A stretch of DNA of 64,000 nucleotides from Comamonas testosteroni (lineage in GTDB: Bacteria; Pseudomonadota; Gammaproteobacteria; Burkholderiales; Burkholderiaceae_C): NCBI RefSeq assembly GCF_000761245.1, contig NZ_AWOR01000001.1, positions 372,001-436,000 on the forward strand, read 5' to 3'. Position numbers and translations under genes: made by a program. The notes under the pieces were generated by a model. The model saw only the letters and a list, made by a program, of their open reading frames with translations. It ran no database searches and was not told the DNA's origin. Shown here in pieces: positions 16,868 to 25,460 of the stretch; the first letter of the stretch is position 1; the number at the start of each line of letters is the position of its first letter.

Positions 16868-18319
16868 GTGCTGCTCTCATTGGTGATCGTCTACCTGTTT
16901 GTGACCATCGGCATCGGCCTGTGGGCCGCCAGACGCGTGAAGAACACGGCGGATTTCGCCATTGCCGGCCGTCATCTGCCGCTCTACATGATCATCACCA
17001 CCACCTTTGCGACCTGGTTCGGGTCCGAGCTGGTGCTGGGCGTACCTGCCAAGTTCATCGAGGGCGGTCTGCATGCGCTGGTGGAGGATCCGTTTGGCGC
17101 GGGCATGTGCCTGATTCTGGTCGGGTGCTTTTTCGCGGCCAAGCTCTACCGCATGAATCTGCTGACCATCAGCGACTACTACCGCTCGCGCTATGGCCGG
17201 TCTATCGAGGTGATCTGCTCGCTGATCATCATGCTCAGCTATCTGGGCTGGGTCTCGGCCCAGGTCACGGCGCTGGGCCTGGTGTTCAACCTGCTCTCGG
17301 GCGGTGCCGTCAGCATTCCCATGGGCATGACGATCGGCGTGCTCTCCGTGCTGGTCTACACGCTGTTCGGCGGCATGTGGTCCGTGGCCGTGACGGATTT
17401 CGTGCAGATGATCATCCTGGTCGCAGGCCTGCTGATACTGGCCTTTTTTGCCGGTGACATGGCGGGCGGCGCGGGCAAGGTGGTCGATCTGGCCACCAGC
17501 CGGGATCTCTTCAAGTTTCTGCCAGAGCCCTCGCTGCACGAAATCGTTTTCTTCATCGGTGCTGCCGTGACCATGATGCTGGGCTCGATTCCGCAGCAGG
17601 ACATCTTTCAGCGCGTGATGTCGGCAGACACCGAAAAATCGGCCGTGCGCGGCACCATCATCGGCGGTGCCTGCTATGTGATCTTTGCCTTCGTGCCCAT
17701 GTTCCTGGTGGCCAGTGCGCTCATCATCATGCCCGCCGAAGCCACGGCTTTGCTGGCCGATGATCCCCAGAAGGTGCTGCCCACCCTGGTGATGGACAAG
17801 ATGCCGTTTGCCATGCAGGTGCTGTTCTTCGGCGCGCTGCTCTCGGCCATCAAGTCCTGTGCGTCGGCCACCTTGCTGGCCCCCAGCGTGACCTTTACCG
17901 AGAACATCTGGCGTCAGTTCCGCCCCTATACCTCGGACAAGGACAATCTCAGGACCATGCGCATCAGCGTGCTGGTGTTCGCGGCCTGCGTGCTGGCCTA
18001 TTCGATCGTCATGGAAGGCACGCCCATCTATGAGCTGGTCGCCAGTGCCTATCAGGTGCCGCTGGTGGGGGCCTTCGTGCCGCTGGTGTTCGGCCTGTAC
18101 TGGAAGAGGGCCACCACCCAGGGCGCCATCAGCGCCGTGGCGCTGGGCATCGGTGTGTGGCTCATCTTCATGGTCACGCCCGTGCTCAACCAGGCTTTTC
18201 CACAGCAGCTGGCTGGTCTTTTGGCTGCGGTTGCCGGCATGCTTGCAGGCTCGCTGCTGCCGCAGTGGATCAGCAACCATCACCGTGAAATCGAGTCCCT
18301 GACCGAGATCAGGGCCTGA
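16868..18319 (+). CDS. Sodium:solute symporter family (SSS) transporter
   Basis: This 483-residue inner-membrane secondary transporter has about 13 hydrophobic segments. Typical family features are the N-terminal NTADFAIAGRHLP loop after the first helix, the LLTISDYYRSRYGR segment and the GSIPQQDIFQRVMSA region. These proteins couple Na+ entry to uptake of solutes such as proline, pantothenate or carboxylates; the substrate here cannot be told. The GTG at 16868 is preceded by GAGGAG at a 7-nt spacing. It follows ubiB after 35 nt and may share its transcript. Confidence 0.9.
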   Translation: MLLSLVIVYLFVTIGIGLWAARRVKNTADFAIAGRHLPLYMIITTTFATWFGSELVLGVPAKFIEGGLHALVEDPFGAGMCLILVGCFFAAKLYRMNLLTISDYYRSRYGRSIEVICSLIIMLSYLGWVSAQVTALGLVFNLLSGGAVSIPMGMTIGVLSVLVYTLFGGMWSVAVTDFVQMIILVAGLLILAFFAGDMAGGAGKVVDLATSRDLFKFLPEPSLHEIVFFIGAAVTMMLGSIPQQDIFQRVMSADTEKSAVRGTIIGGACYVIFAFVPMFLVASALIIMPAEATALLADDPQKVLPTLVMDKMPFAMQVLFFGALLSAIKSCASATLLAPSVTFTENIWRQFRPYTSDKDNLRTMRISVLVFAACVLAYSIVMEGTPIYELVASAYQVPLVGAFVPLVFGLYWKRATTQGAISAVALGIGVWLIFMVTPVLNQAFPQQLAGLLAAVAGMLAGSLLPQWISNHHREIESLTEIRA

Positions 18320-18323
18320 GAGA

Positions 18324-18348
18324 GCAAGCCGGCTGCACCGGGGCTTGC
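18324..18348 (+). terminator. Hairpin after the symporter gene
   Basis: GCAAGCC/GGCTTGC form a 7-bp stem shortly after the stop codon, without a clear T run. It could be a weak or rho-assisted terminator before the fmdB promoter region. Confidence 0.35.
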
Positions 18349-18380
18349 TTGCGCAGCGCAGCAAAACCAGGGGCGGCGCC

Positions 18381-18386
18381 TATAAT
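18381..18386 (+). promoter_or_regulatory. Candidate -10 element upstream of fmdB
   Basis: A perfect TATAAT lies 34 bp before the fmdB ATG in an otherwise GC-rich spacer. No good -35 hexamer is found at 16-18 bp, so only the -10 element is supported. It would drive the fmdB-DUF502-aspS transcript. Confidence 0.4.
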
Positions 18387-18420
18387 TGAGGGTTTTTGCA
18401 CTTCCCCCGTTTTTAGCGCT

Positions 18421-18705
18421 ATGCCTATCTATGCATACAAGTGTGGCTCCTGCGGTCACGCCAAGGATGTGCTGCAGAAAATCTCGGACGCGCCGCTGAC
18501 CGTGTGCCCAGCTTGCGGGGCCGAGGCCTTTTCCAAGCAGCTCACCGCTCCGGGCTTTCAGCTCAAGGGTTCTGGCTGGTATGCCACGGACTTCAAGAAC
18601 AGCGGCAGCAAGCCGGCTGCAAGCACCTCTTCATCCAGTGACAGTGCCGCAGCCCCTGCACCCGCAGCTGCTGCAGCCCCTGCTCCTGCACCCGCCAATT
18701 CCTGA
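18421..18705 (+). CDS. FmdB-family zinc-ribbon protein
   Basis: This 94-residue protein starts MPIYAYKCGSCGHAKDVLQK and has a second CPAC pair at about residues 29-32, giving a CxxC...CxxC zinc ribbon of the FmdB/CxxC_CxxC_SSSS type. The rest is a Ser/Ala/Pro-rich low-complexity tail. The family was named after a putative regulator of formamidase genes, but the general function is unknown. It is 14 nt upstream of the DUF502 gene, the usual arrangement before aspS in Burkholderiales. Confidence 0.9.
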   Translation: MPIYAYKCGSCGHAKDVLQKISDAPLTVCPACGAEAFSKQLTAPGFQLKGSGWYATDFKNSGSKPAASTSSSSDSAAAPAPAAAAAPAPAPANS

Positions 18706-18719
18706 GGCTTACCCACACT

Positions 18720-19364
18720 ATGTCTGCATTGCGCAAGTGGCTGATTGCCGGTCTGCTGGTCATCGTTCCCCTGGTGATCACGCTGGGCGTGCTCAACTGG
18801 ATCATCGGAACGCTGGATCAGACGCTGGCCATTCTTCCCGAGGCCTGGCAGCCCGACAGATTGCTGGGCATGCATATTCCGGGCTTTGGCGTTATTCTGA
18901 CCTTGCTGATTTTGCTGCTCGTGGGCGGCATTGCCAGCAATTTCATCGGCCGCAAGCTGGTGGGTTGGGGTGATGCGCTGGTGCGCCGCATTCCCGTGGT
19001 GCGCTCCATCTATTCCAGCGTCAAGCAGGTCTCGGACACCGTGTTCTCCGACAGCGGCAACGCTTTTCGCACGGCGGTGCTGGTGCAGTGGCCGCGCGAG
19101 GGCGTATGGACCGTGGCTTTCGTCACAGGCCAGCCCAGCGGCGAAGTGGCGGCTTTGCTTCGCGATGAATATGTGAGCGTCTTCGTGCCCACCACGCCCA
19201 ACCCCACCGGGGGTTACTTCGTGCTGGTGCGCAAGAGCGAATGCATCGAGCTGGAAATGAGTGTGGATGCGGCGCTCAAATACATTGTTTCGATGGGCGT
19301 GGTGGCTCCGCCAGACCTCGCCCTGATCGAAGAATCCAAACAAACAACCTTGTCGCACCCCTAA
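18720..19364 (+). CDS. DUF502 family membrane protein
   Basis: This 214-residue protein has two N-terminal membrane segments, WLIAGLLVIVPLVITLGVLNWIIG and FGVILTLLILLLVGGIASNFIG, and a soluble C-terminal domain. Conserved DUF502 motifs are RIPVVRSIYSSVKQVSDTVF, the FRTAVLVQWPREGVWTVAFVTG segment and FVPTTPNPTGGYFVLV. The biochemical function is not known. It lies between fmdB and aspS with gaps of 14 and 18 nt, so it is probably cotranscribed with them. Confidence 0.92.
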   Translation: MSALRKWLIAGLLVIVPLVITLGVLNWIIGTLDQTLAILPEAWQPDRLLGMHIPGFGVILTLLILLLVGGIASNFIGRKLVGWGDALVRRIPVVRSIYSSVKQVSDTVFSDSGNAFRTAVLVQWPREGVWTVAFVTGQPSGEVAALLRDEYVSVFVPTTPNPTGGYFVLVRKSECIELEMSVDAALKYIVSMGVVAPPDLALIEESKQTTLSHP

Positions 19365-19382
19365 GGTGCAGGAAGAATTTTC

Positions 19383-21188
19383 ATGGCAATGCGTTCTCAA
19401 TACTGCGGTCTGGTGACCGAAGCCCAAATGGGCGAAACCGTGACCCTGTGCGGCTGGGTGAACCGCCGCCGTGACCATGGTGGCGTGATCTTCATCGACC
19501 TGCGCGACCGCGAAGGCTATGTGCAGGTGGTCTGCGACCCCGACCGCGCCGAGATGTTCAAGGTGGCTGAAGACGTGCGCAACGAGTTCTGCGTGCAGGT
19601 CAAGGGCGTGGTGCGTGCGCGTCCCGCCGGCACCACCAACGACAAGCTCAAGAGCGGCCAGATCGAAGTGCTGTGCCATGAGCTCAACGTGCTCAACGCT
19701 TCCGTCACGCCTCCTTTCCAGCTGGACGACGACAACCTGTCGGAAACCGTGCGTCTGACGAATCGCGTGATGGATCTGCGCCGTCCCGTGATGCAGCGCA
19801 ACATGATGCTGCGCTACAAGACCGCCATCCAGGTGCGCAACTTCCTCGACAAGGAAGGCTTCATCGACATCGAGACCCCCATGCTGGGCAAGTCCACGCC
19901 CGAAGGCGCACGTGACTACCTGGTGCCCTCGCGCGTGCATGACGGCGAGTTCTTCGCGCTGCCCCAGTCGCCCCAGCTGTACAAGCAGATGCTGATGGTC
20001 TCGGGTTTCGACCGCTACTACCAGATCACCAAGTGCTTCCGCGACGAAGACCTGCGCGCTGACCGTCAGCCCGAATTCACGCAGATCGACTGCGAAACCT
20101 CCTTCCTGAACGAAGAGGAAATCCGCGCCATCTTCCAGCGCATGATCAAGGAAGTGTTCCAGACCCAGCTGAACGTGGATCTGGGCGAGTTCCCCATCAT
20201 GACCTACCAGGACGCGGCCTTCCGCTTCGGTTCGGACAAGCCCGACCTGCGCGTCAAGCTGGAGTTCACCGAGCTGACCGACATCATGGGCGACGTGGAC
20301 TTCAAGGTCTTCTCCACCCCCGCCACCACCAAGGGCGGCCGTGTCGTGGCCCTGCGCGTGCCCGGCGGCGCTGCCATCTCGCGCGGCGAGATCGACGGCT
20401 ACACCGAGTTCGTCAAGATCTACGGCGCCAAGGGCCTGGCCTGGATCAAGGTCAACGAAGTGGCCAAGGGCCGTGAAGGCCTGCAGTCGCCCATCGTCAA
20501 GAATCTGCACGATGCTGCGCTGGCCGAAATCGTCAAGCGCACCGGCGCACAGGATGGCGACCTGCTGTTCTTTGGCGCCGACAAGGAAAAGATCGTCAAT
20601 GACTCCATCGGCGCCCTGCGTCTGAAGGTCGGCCACAGCGAATTCGGCAAGAAGAGCGGTCTGTTCGAGGACAAGTGGGCACCGCTGTGGGTGGTGGACT
20701 TCCCCATGTTCGAACATGACGAGGAAAACAACCGCTGGGTGGCCGTGCACCACCCCTTCACCTCGCCCAAGGATGGGCATGAAGAACTCATGGTGACCGA
20801 TCCCGGCAAGTGCATTGCCAAGGCCTACGACATGGTCTTGAATGGCTGGGAACTGGGTGGCGGCTCGGTGCGTATCCACCGCGCGGACGTGCAGGCCAAG
20901 GTGTTTGCCGCCCTGAACATCACGCCCGAAGACCAGCGCGCCAAGTTCGGTTACTTGCTGGACGCGCTGCAATACGGCGCGCCCCCCCATGGTGGTCTGG
21001 CCTTCGGCCTGGACCGTCTGATCACGCTGATGACCGGCTCCGACTCCATCCGCGACGTGATTGCCTTCCCCAAGACACAGCGCGCCCAGGATCTGCTGAC
21101 CCAGGCTCCCTCGCCCGTGGACGAGAAGCAGCTGCGCGAGCTGCACATCAAGCTGCGCAACCCCATGGTGGTCACCACCGAGGCTTGA
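19383..21188 (+). CDS. aspS: Aspartyl-tRNA synthetase, probably non-discriminating (Asp/Asn)
   Basis: This 601-residue bacterial-type class IIb synthetase has an N-terminal OB-fold anticodon-binding domain, a catalytic core and an inserted GAD domain. Motif 2 reads [19 protein letters not shown] and motif 3 [16 protein letters not shown]. In the anticodon-binding domain the sequence RRRDHGG has His at residue 32 and a Gly at 83. In enzymes that also charge tRNA-Asn these positions are His and Gly, while strictly Asp-specific enzymes have Leu and Lys. This suggests a non-discriminating enzyme that works with the amidotransferase GatCAB. The gene ends with two hairpins, the second a good terminator. 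Confidence 0.95.
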   Translation: MAMRSQYCGLVTEAQMGETVTLCGWVNRRRDHGGVIFIDLRDREGYVQVVCDPDRAEMFKVAEDVRNEFCVQVKGVVRARPAGTTNDKLKSGQIEVLCHELNVLNASVTPPFQLDDDNLSETVRLTNRVMDLRRPVMQRNMMLRYKTAIQVRNFLDKEGFIDIETPMLGKSTPEGARDYLVPSRVHDGEFFALPQSPQLYKQMLMVSGFDRYYQITKCFRDEDLRADRQPEFTQIDCETSFLNEEEIRAIFQRMIKEVFQTQLNVDLGEFPIMTYQDAAFRFGSDKPDLRVKLEFTELTDIMGDVDFKVFSTPATTKGGRVVALRVPGGAAISRGEIDGYTEFVKIYGAKGLAWIKVNEVAKGREGLQSPIVKNLHDAALAEIVKRTGAQDGDLLFFGADKEKIVNDSIGALRLKVGHSEFGKKSGLFEDKWAPLWVVDFPMFEHDEENNRWVAVHHPFTSPKDGHEELMVTDPGKCIAKAYDMVLNGWELGGGSVRIHRADVQAKVFAALNITPEDQRAKFGYLLDALQYGAPPHGGLAFGLDRLITLMTGSDSIRDVIAFPKTQRAQDLLTQAPSPVDEKQLRELHIKLRNPMVVTTEA

Positions 21189-21202
21189 TTGCCAAGCTCC
21201 CC

Positions 21203-21266
21203 GTGAACAGCGCCGGTCGCTGTTCACACCCGGGCGCCAGTTCGCGAAAGCGGCTGGCGCTTTTTT
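21203..21266 (+). terminator. Double hairpin terminator after aspS
   Basis: A perfect 10-bp stem, GTGAACAGCG/CGCTGTTCAC (21203-21227), is followed by GCGCCAG/CTGGCGC (21234-21260) and six T. The second is a standard intrinsic terminator; the first may stabilise the mRNA end. Confidence 0.85.
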
Positions 21267-21274
21267 GTTGCTTT

Positions 21275-21390
21275 GAAATCAGGAGCTGCTTGCGCCTGTC
21301 AATCCTGAAATTCAGATGGTTTTGAGTCTGAATTCAATGAATAGCAAGCGGTTGAAGCTATGAATATTGATGGCTATCAAGCAGCAGGGC
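21275..21390. repeat. AT-richer intergenic repeat family B, copy 3
   Basis: It contains AGGAGCTGCTTGCGCCTG, TTTTGAGTCTGAATTC and AGCAAGCGGTTGAAGCTA. TTTTGAGTCTGAATTC recurs exactly after the ferredoxin gene (near 31480), and the first block resembles the copy before ugpQ. It fills most of the aspS-nudB spacer. Confidence 0.55.
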
Positions 21391-21431
21391 GACTCTGCCT
21401 GCTGTCACCCTGGCCGCGCTAATATGCTGCG

Positions 21432-21935
21432 ATGGAAGTCAGGCCCTACAAGATTCCGCAGTCCGTGCTGGTCGTGATCTACCGTGAAGACGGGCAGGTG
21501 TTGCTGCTGCGCCGCAGCATTGCCGCGCCAGAGGGCGAGCCTTTCTGGCAATCCGTCACGGGCAGCAAGGACAGCCTGGACGAGGACTGGCATGAAACCG
21601 CCGTGCGCGAGGTGCTTGAGGAAACCGGCATCGACGCGCAGGCGTCGGACTGCTGTCTGACCGACTGGGAACTCGAGAACGTCTACGCCATCTATCCACA
21701 GTGGCTGCATCGTTACGCGCCGGGCGTCAGCCATAACCAGGAGCGTGTCTTCGGCCTTCGTGTGCCGCCTCACATGACCGTGCACTTGAATCCCAGGGAG
21801 CACACCGCACATGATTGGCATGATTGGCGTGAGGCAGCCCAGCGCTGCTTTTCCTCTTCCAACGCAGAAGCTATTTTGCTGTTGCCGCGCTTCGAGCCGG
21901 CGCTTGTCGAGCGCCGCTGCAGGCAACAGCCTTGA
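21432..21935 (+). CDS. nudB: Dihydroneopterin triphosphate diphosphatase (Nudix)
   Basis: This 167-residue Nudix hydrolase carries the full Nudix box in GSKDSLDEDWHETAVREV plus LEETGID. Two neighbouring blocks match NudB: the N-terminus YKIPQSVLVVIYREDGQVLLLRR and the FWQSVTGS segment before the box. NudB removes pyrophosphate from dihydroneopterin triphosphate, the step after GTP cyclohydrolase I in folate synthesis. folE lies about 1 kb downstream. The stop codon is directly followed by the hydrolase gene behind it. Confidence 0.92.
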   Translation: MEVRPYKIPQSVLVVIYREDGQVLLLRRSIAAPEGEPFWQSVTGSKDSLDEDWHETAVREVLEETGIDAQASDCCLTDWELENVYAIYPQWLHRYAPGVSHNQERVFGLRVPPHMTVHLNPREHTAHDWHDWREAAQRCFSSSNAEAILLLPRFEPALVERRCRQQP

Positions 21936-21949
21936 AACCATCAGTGCCT

Positions 21950-22714
21950 ATGTCTGAAGTTCAGTTGTTTACGCCGCCAGAGCCGCAGATCCTGCGCGTG
22001 GCTACCTACAACATTCACAAGGGTGTGCAGGGCCTGGGGCCTGCCAGGAGGCTGGAGATTCACAATCTGGGACTTGCGGTGGAGCAGCTCGATGCAGACA
22101 TCGTCTGCCTGCAGGAAGTGCGCAAGATGAACCGCAAGGAGGAGCAGTATTTCGACCGCTGGCCCAATGTGCCGCAGGCCGAATACCTGGCTCCCGAAGG
22201 CTACGAGTCCGTCTATCTGACCAATGCCTACACCCGGGACGGCGAGCATGGCAATGCGCTGCTCAGCCGCTGGCCCGTGATCGGCTACCAGCACGAGGAC
22301 ATCTCGGATCATCGCTTCGAGCAGCGCGGCTTGCTGCATGTGGAGCTGGACATCCACGGCAAGCGCGTGCACTCCATCGTCGTGCACCTGGGCTTGATTC
22401 CGGGCAGCCGCATTCGCCAGATTGCATTGCTGCAGCGTTTCATCGAGCGTGAGGTGCCGCCCAATGCGCCGCTGGTGGTGGCGGGCGACTTCAATGACTG
22501 GGGCAACCAGATCAAGCGCATGCTGGCGGGCTTTGGCCTGTTCGAGTACGAGGAGACGCAGGGCATTCTGACCTATCCCTCGCGGCTGCCGATTGCGCAG
22601 CTCGACCATATCTATGTGCGCGGCCTGACCCCGCTGGGGCTGCAGGTGCCCAAGGGGCGCATCTGGTGGCGCATGTCGGATCATCTGCCGCTGATCGCAG
22701 AGTTCAAGCTGTAG
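21950..22714 (+). CDS. Endonuclease/exonuclease/phosphatase (EEP) family hydrolase
   Basis: This 254-residue protein has the metal-dependent EEP fold. Motifs in order are RVATYNIHKGVQG, VCLQEVRKMN (metal-binding Glu), HGNALLSRWPV, VHLGLIPGSRIRQ, VAGDFNDW (catalytic Asp and Asn) and the C-terminal QLDHIYVRG with SDHLPLIAEF. Relatives include Mg2+-dependent nucleases and phosphodiesterases. The gene often lies upstream of cardiolipin synthase in this bacterial group, but no such gene is present here. The ATG at 21950 lies 15 nt after the nudB stop. The substrate is unknown. Confidence 0.88.
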   Translation: MSEVQLFTPPEPQILRVATYNIHKGVQGLGPARRLEIHNLGLAVEQLDADIVCLQEVRKMNRKEEQYFDRWPNVPQAEYLAPEGYESVYLTNAYTRDGEHGNALLSRWPVIGYQHEDISDHRFEQRGLLHVELDIHGKRVHSIVVHLGLIPGSRIRQIALLQRFIEREVPPNAPLVVAGDFNDWGNQIKRMLAGFGLFEYEETQGILTYPSRLPIAQLDHIYVRGLTPLGLQVPKGRIWWRMSDHLPLIAEFKL

Positions 22715-22810
22715 CACCCCTGAGCCCGGCCCCCGGGCCTTCTTCCTCCTCGCTGCGCGGTGGCACTGGCTCGCCGTCTTCGGCGTCGGGCGCAGGCCGA
22801 TTGGAGGATT

Positions 22811-22890
22811 GCTCCTGAAACCATAGCTTCCAATGCCTTGTAAACATGCATCTGGACGGCAAATCCTTTGTAGCTTCGGGAAGTTGATTC
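22811..22890. repeat. AT-richer intergenic repeat family B, copy 4
   Basis: The block CCTGAAACCATAGCTTCCA shares AACCATAGCTTCCA with the copy upstream of the FecR/LysM gene (near 53085). A TTTGTAGCTTC end follows. It lies just before folE. Confidence 0.5.
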
Positions 22891-22907
22891 ACTGGTACCA
22901 TTCTTGA

Positions 22908-23630
22908 ATGTTCAGAGATCTCGCCGACATGAAAAAAGACAACTCAGCCGAAGGAACACCCGTTTCGGTCAAGATCCGCGAGCGGTTGCAGGCAGCTAAC
23001 AAACGTTTTCACGCCAACGACAACATTGCCGAATTCATCGAGCCCGGCGAGCTGGAGAAGCTGCTGGACGAGGTGCAGGAGAAGATGCAGGGCGTGCTCG
23101 ACTCCATGGTCATCGACACCGTGCGCGACCACAACACGCGCGCCACGGCCCGCCGTGTGGCCAAGATGTATGTGAACGAAGTGTTCCGCGGCCGTTATGT
23201 GCATCAGCCGGCCATCACCGAATTCCCCAACGCCGAGCATCTGAACGAGCTGATGATCGTCGGCCCGATCACCGTGCGCAGCGCCTGCAGCCACCATCTG
23301 TGCCCCGTGATCGGCAAGATCTGGATCGGCGTGCTGCCCAACAAGAACACCAATGTGATCGGTCTGTCCAAGTACGCGCGTCTGGTGGACTGGATCATGG
23401 GTCGCCCGCAGATCCAGGAAGAGGCCATCATCCAGCTGGCCGACCTGATCATGGACAAGACCCGACCCGACGGGCTGGCCGTGGTCATGGAAGCCTCGCA
23501 TTTCTGCATGTCCTGGCGCGGCGTGCGCGAGATGGATTCCAAGATGCTGAACTCCGTCATGCGCGGTGCTTTCCTCACCAATTCCGAACTGCGCCGCGAA
23601 TTCCTGTCGCTCATAGCAGCCCGAAAATAA
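22908..23630 (+). CDS. folE: GTP cyclohydrolase I
   Basis: This 240-residue enzyme converts GTP to 7,8-dihydroneopterin triphosphate, the first step of folate and pterin synthesis. The zinc site is formed by CSHHLCP and the Cys in ASHFCMSWRGV. VGPITVRSACSHH and IGLSKYARLVDW are family signatures. An alternative ATG at 22929 would remove seven residues; no ribosome-binding site decides between them. Together with nudB upstream it supplies consecutive folate steps, although repeats in the spacer suggest its own transcript. Confidence 0.95.
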   Translation: MFRDLADMKKDNSAEGTPVSVKIRERLQAANKRFHANDNIAEFIEPGELEKLLDEVQEKMQGVLDSMVIDTVRDHNTRATARRVAKMYVNEVFRGRYVHQPAITEFPNAEHLNELMIVGPITVRSACSHHLCPVIGKIWIGVLPNKNTNVIGLSKYARLVDWIMGRPQIQEEAIIQLADLIMDKTRPDGLAVVMEASHFCMSWRGVREMDSKMLNSVMRGAFLTNSELRREFLSLIAARK

Positions 23631-23635
23631 ATGAT

Positions 23636-23730
23636 CCCCCTGTGGCGCTTCGCGCCTTCCCCCATGGGGGGACGACGCCTTCGCTGCGGGGCGGCCCTTG
23701 CCTGGCGTCCCTCACATGTGCTGCGCCAGT
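23636..23730 (+). repeat. Intergenic repeat family A, copy 5
   Basis: CCCCCTGTGGCGCTTCGCGC starts 5 nt after the folE stop codon. CCTTCCCCC, GGGGGGACGACGCCTTCG and CTGCGGGGCGGCCC follow, then CCTGGCGTCCCT. It is oriented with folE. Confidence 0.75.
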
Positions 23731-23783
23731 CTCATCACGCACTGGCCATGTTCGGCCAGATGAAGCACTGAATTTTTCTTTTC

Positions 23784-23812
23784 AAAAGGCTGCGCATCGC
23801 GCGGCCTTTTGC
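23784..23812 (+). terminator. Terminator downstream of folE
   Basis: AAAAGGCTGCGC pairs with GCGCGGCCTTTT (one G-U pair) around a 3-nt loop. It lies after the repeat copy and 14 nt before the EamA gene. Confidence 0.8.
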
Positions 23813-23825
23813 ATTTCCGGCTCTC

Positions 23826-24716
23826 ATGTCCCTGCAAGCGTTCACTCTCATCATTTTGGCCGGCCTGATTCATTCGGGCTGGAACATCGTGGCCAAGAAG
23901 GCGGGCGGAGATGCCCGTTTTTCGCTCTACACCGCCATCTGCAATGCCGTCATCTGGCTGCCGCTGGGCTGGTGGCTGGGCAAGGATGTGGTGCCGGGCT
24001 GGGGCTGGATGGAGTGGGCGTTCGTCACCGCCAGCGCCATTTTGCATGTGGCTTATTTCGTGGTGCTGCTGCGCGGCTACCGCGTGGCCGACCTGACGGT
24101 GGTCTATCCGCTGGCGCGCGGCAGCGGGCCGCTGATCTCATCGCTGGTGGCGGTGATGTTTTTGGGGGAGCAGATTTCAACGCTGGGCGCTGCCGGCATT
24201 GCGGGCGTGGTGCTGGGCGTGTTCCTGATTGCGGGCGGCCCGCGGATGATCATCACCATCCGCGAAGGGCAGAACGCCGAGGCGCGCCAGCGCGTGCTCG
24301 CGGGTCTCTACTATGGCCTGCTGACGGGCATGTTCATTGCCAGCTATACGGTGGTGGACAGCTATGCCGTCAAGGTGCTGCTGATGTCGCCGATTCTCGT
24401 GGACTATGTGGGCAACCTGATCCGCCTGGTGATTCTGGCGCCACTGGCCATCAAGGATTGGCCCGAGACCAAGCGCCTGTGGCGTCTGCAGTGGCGCTAT
24501 GCGGCCGTGGTGGCTTTCTTCAGCCCCATTGCCTATGTGCTGGTGCTCTATGCGGTGCAAAGCGCACCCATCTCTCACGTCGCTCCCGCGCGCGAGGTGT
24601 CCATGCTGTTCGCGGCCCTGATCGGCGGCAGGCTGCTGGGCGAAGGCGACCGCGCCCTGCGCATTGCCGGGGCCGTGATGATTGCCCTGGGCGTGACGGC
24701 GCTGGGCCTGGGTTGA
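23826..24716 (+). CDS. EamA/DMT-superfamily exporter
   Basis: This 296-residue membrane protein has about ten hydrophobic helices arranged as two EamA repeats. The first repeat includes LIHSGWNIVAKKAGG and VADLTVVYPLARGSGPLIS; the second ends in VAPAREVSMLFAALIGG, the equivalent proline/arginine motif. DMT transporters of this type usually export amino acids or metabolites; the substrate is unknown. The ATG lies just after a terminator, so its promoter must be within or around the preceding repeat. The LysE-type exporter gene follows after 76 nt. Confidence 0.88.
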   Translation: MSLQAFTLIILAGLIHSGWNIVAKKAGGDARFSLYTAICNAVIWLPLGWWLGKDVVPGWGWMEWAFVTASAILHVAYFVVLLRGYRVADLTVVYPLARGSGPLISSLVAVMFLGEQISTLGAAGIAGVVLGVFLIAGGPRMIITIREGQNAEARQRVLAGLYYGLLTGMFIASYTVVDSYAVKVLLMSPILVDYVGNLIRLVILAPLAIKDWPETKRLWRLQWRYAAVVAFFSPIAYVLVLYAVQSAPISHVAPAREVSMLFAALIGGRLLGEGDRALRIAGAVMIALGVTALGLG

Positions 24717-24792
24717 AGCGGGTGGCAGGCCAGACGGGCCTGCAGGCTTTGCCGTTGAATCGCAAGCTGCCATTTTTTGAAGAGAGCTGACA

Positions 24793-25440
24793 ATGCCGAC
24801 CTGGGAAGTCCTGATCACATTCTTTGGCGTGGCCCTGCTGCTGGGCCTGAGCCCCGGCCCTGACAATCTGTTTGTGCTGGTGCAATCGGCCCAGCGCGGC
24901 TGGCGGGTGGGGCTGTGCGTGGTGCTGGGCCTGTGTCTGGGCATTGTCGGACATACGGCCGCCGTGGCGCTGGGGCTGGCGGCCGTGGTGGCCACATCGC
25001 CCATGCTGTTCACGGCGCTCAAGCTTTGCGGCGCCGCCTATCTGGCCTATCTGGCCTGGGGCGCATGGCATGCGCCGGTCAGCATCGAAGAAAGTGCCAA
25101 GGCGCAGGAGCAGCGCGACGTGTTGACTCTGCGCTCCGCCATGGGCTGGGTGGGCAGAGGCGTGGTCATGAACCTGACCAACCCCAAGGTGCTGATCTTC
25201 TTTCTGGCCTTTTTGCCCCAGTTCACCGACCCCGCTCGCGGCAGCGTGCCAGTGCAGATCATGGTGCTGGGCAGCGTCTTCATGGCAGCAGCTTGGCTGG
25301 TCTTTGGCTCTATTGCTTGCTTCTCGGGGCTCTTTGGCCAGATCCTGCAGCGCTCGGCCCGCGCCCAGCGCTGGCTTAACCGCATCGCTGCCACCGTTTT
25401 CGGTTCGCTCGCACTTCGTCTTGTGATGGTGCAACGCTAG
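24793..25440 (+). CDS. LysE-family amino-acid exporter
   Basis: This 215-residue RhtB/LysE-type transporter has about six hydrophobic segments. The family signature GLSPGPDNLFVLVQSAQRGWRVGL lies near the N-terminus, and the central NLTNPKVLIFFLAFLPQF is diagnostic. Such proteins expel amino acids or similar small molecules. GAAGAGAG precedes the ATG. It is the second of two adjacent exporter genes on the same strand and is followed by a long repeat copy. Confidence 0.92.
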   Translation: MPTWEVLITFFGVALLLGLSPGPDNLFVLVQSAQRGWRVGLCVVLGLCLGIVGHTAAVALGLAAVVATSPMLFTALKLCGAAYLAYLAWGAWHAPVSIEESAKAQEQRDVLTLRSAMGWVGRGVVMNLTNPKVLIFFLAFLPQFTDPARGSVPVQIMVLGSVFMAAAWLVFGSIACFSGLFGQILQRSARAQRWLNRIAATVFGSLALRLVMVQR

Positions 25441-25460
25441 AGGCAAACACTCTTAACACT

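Noticed and set aside
16877..18364. 495-codon minus-strand frame opposite the sodium:solute symporter
   Set aside because: It is a shadow of a well-supported membrane protein gene.
18558..21227. 889-codon minus-strand frame
   Set aside because: It is antisense to aspS and DUF502, with shadow composition and no recognisable domain.
22715..22800. Possible seventh copy of repeat family A after the EEP-family gene
   Set aside because: GC-rich with a CCCCTGAG start, but the shared GCGCTTCGCGC and GCGGGGCGGCCC blocks are missing.
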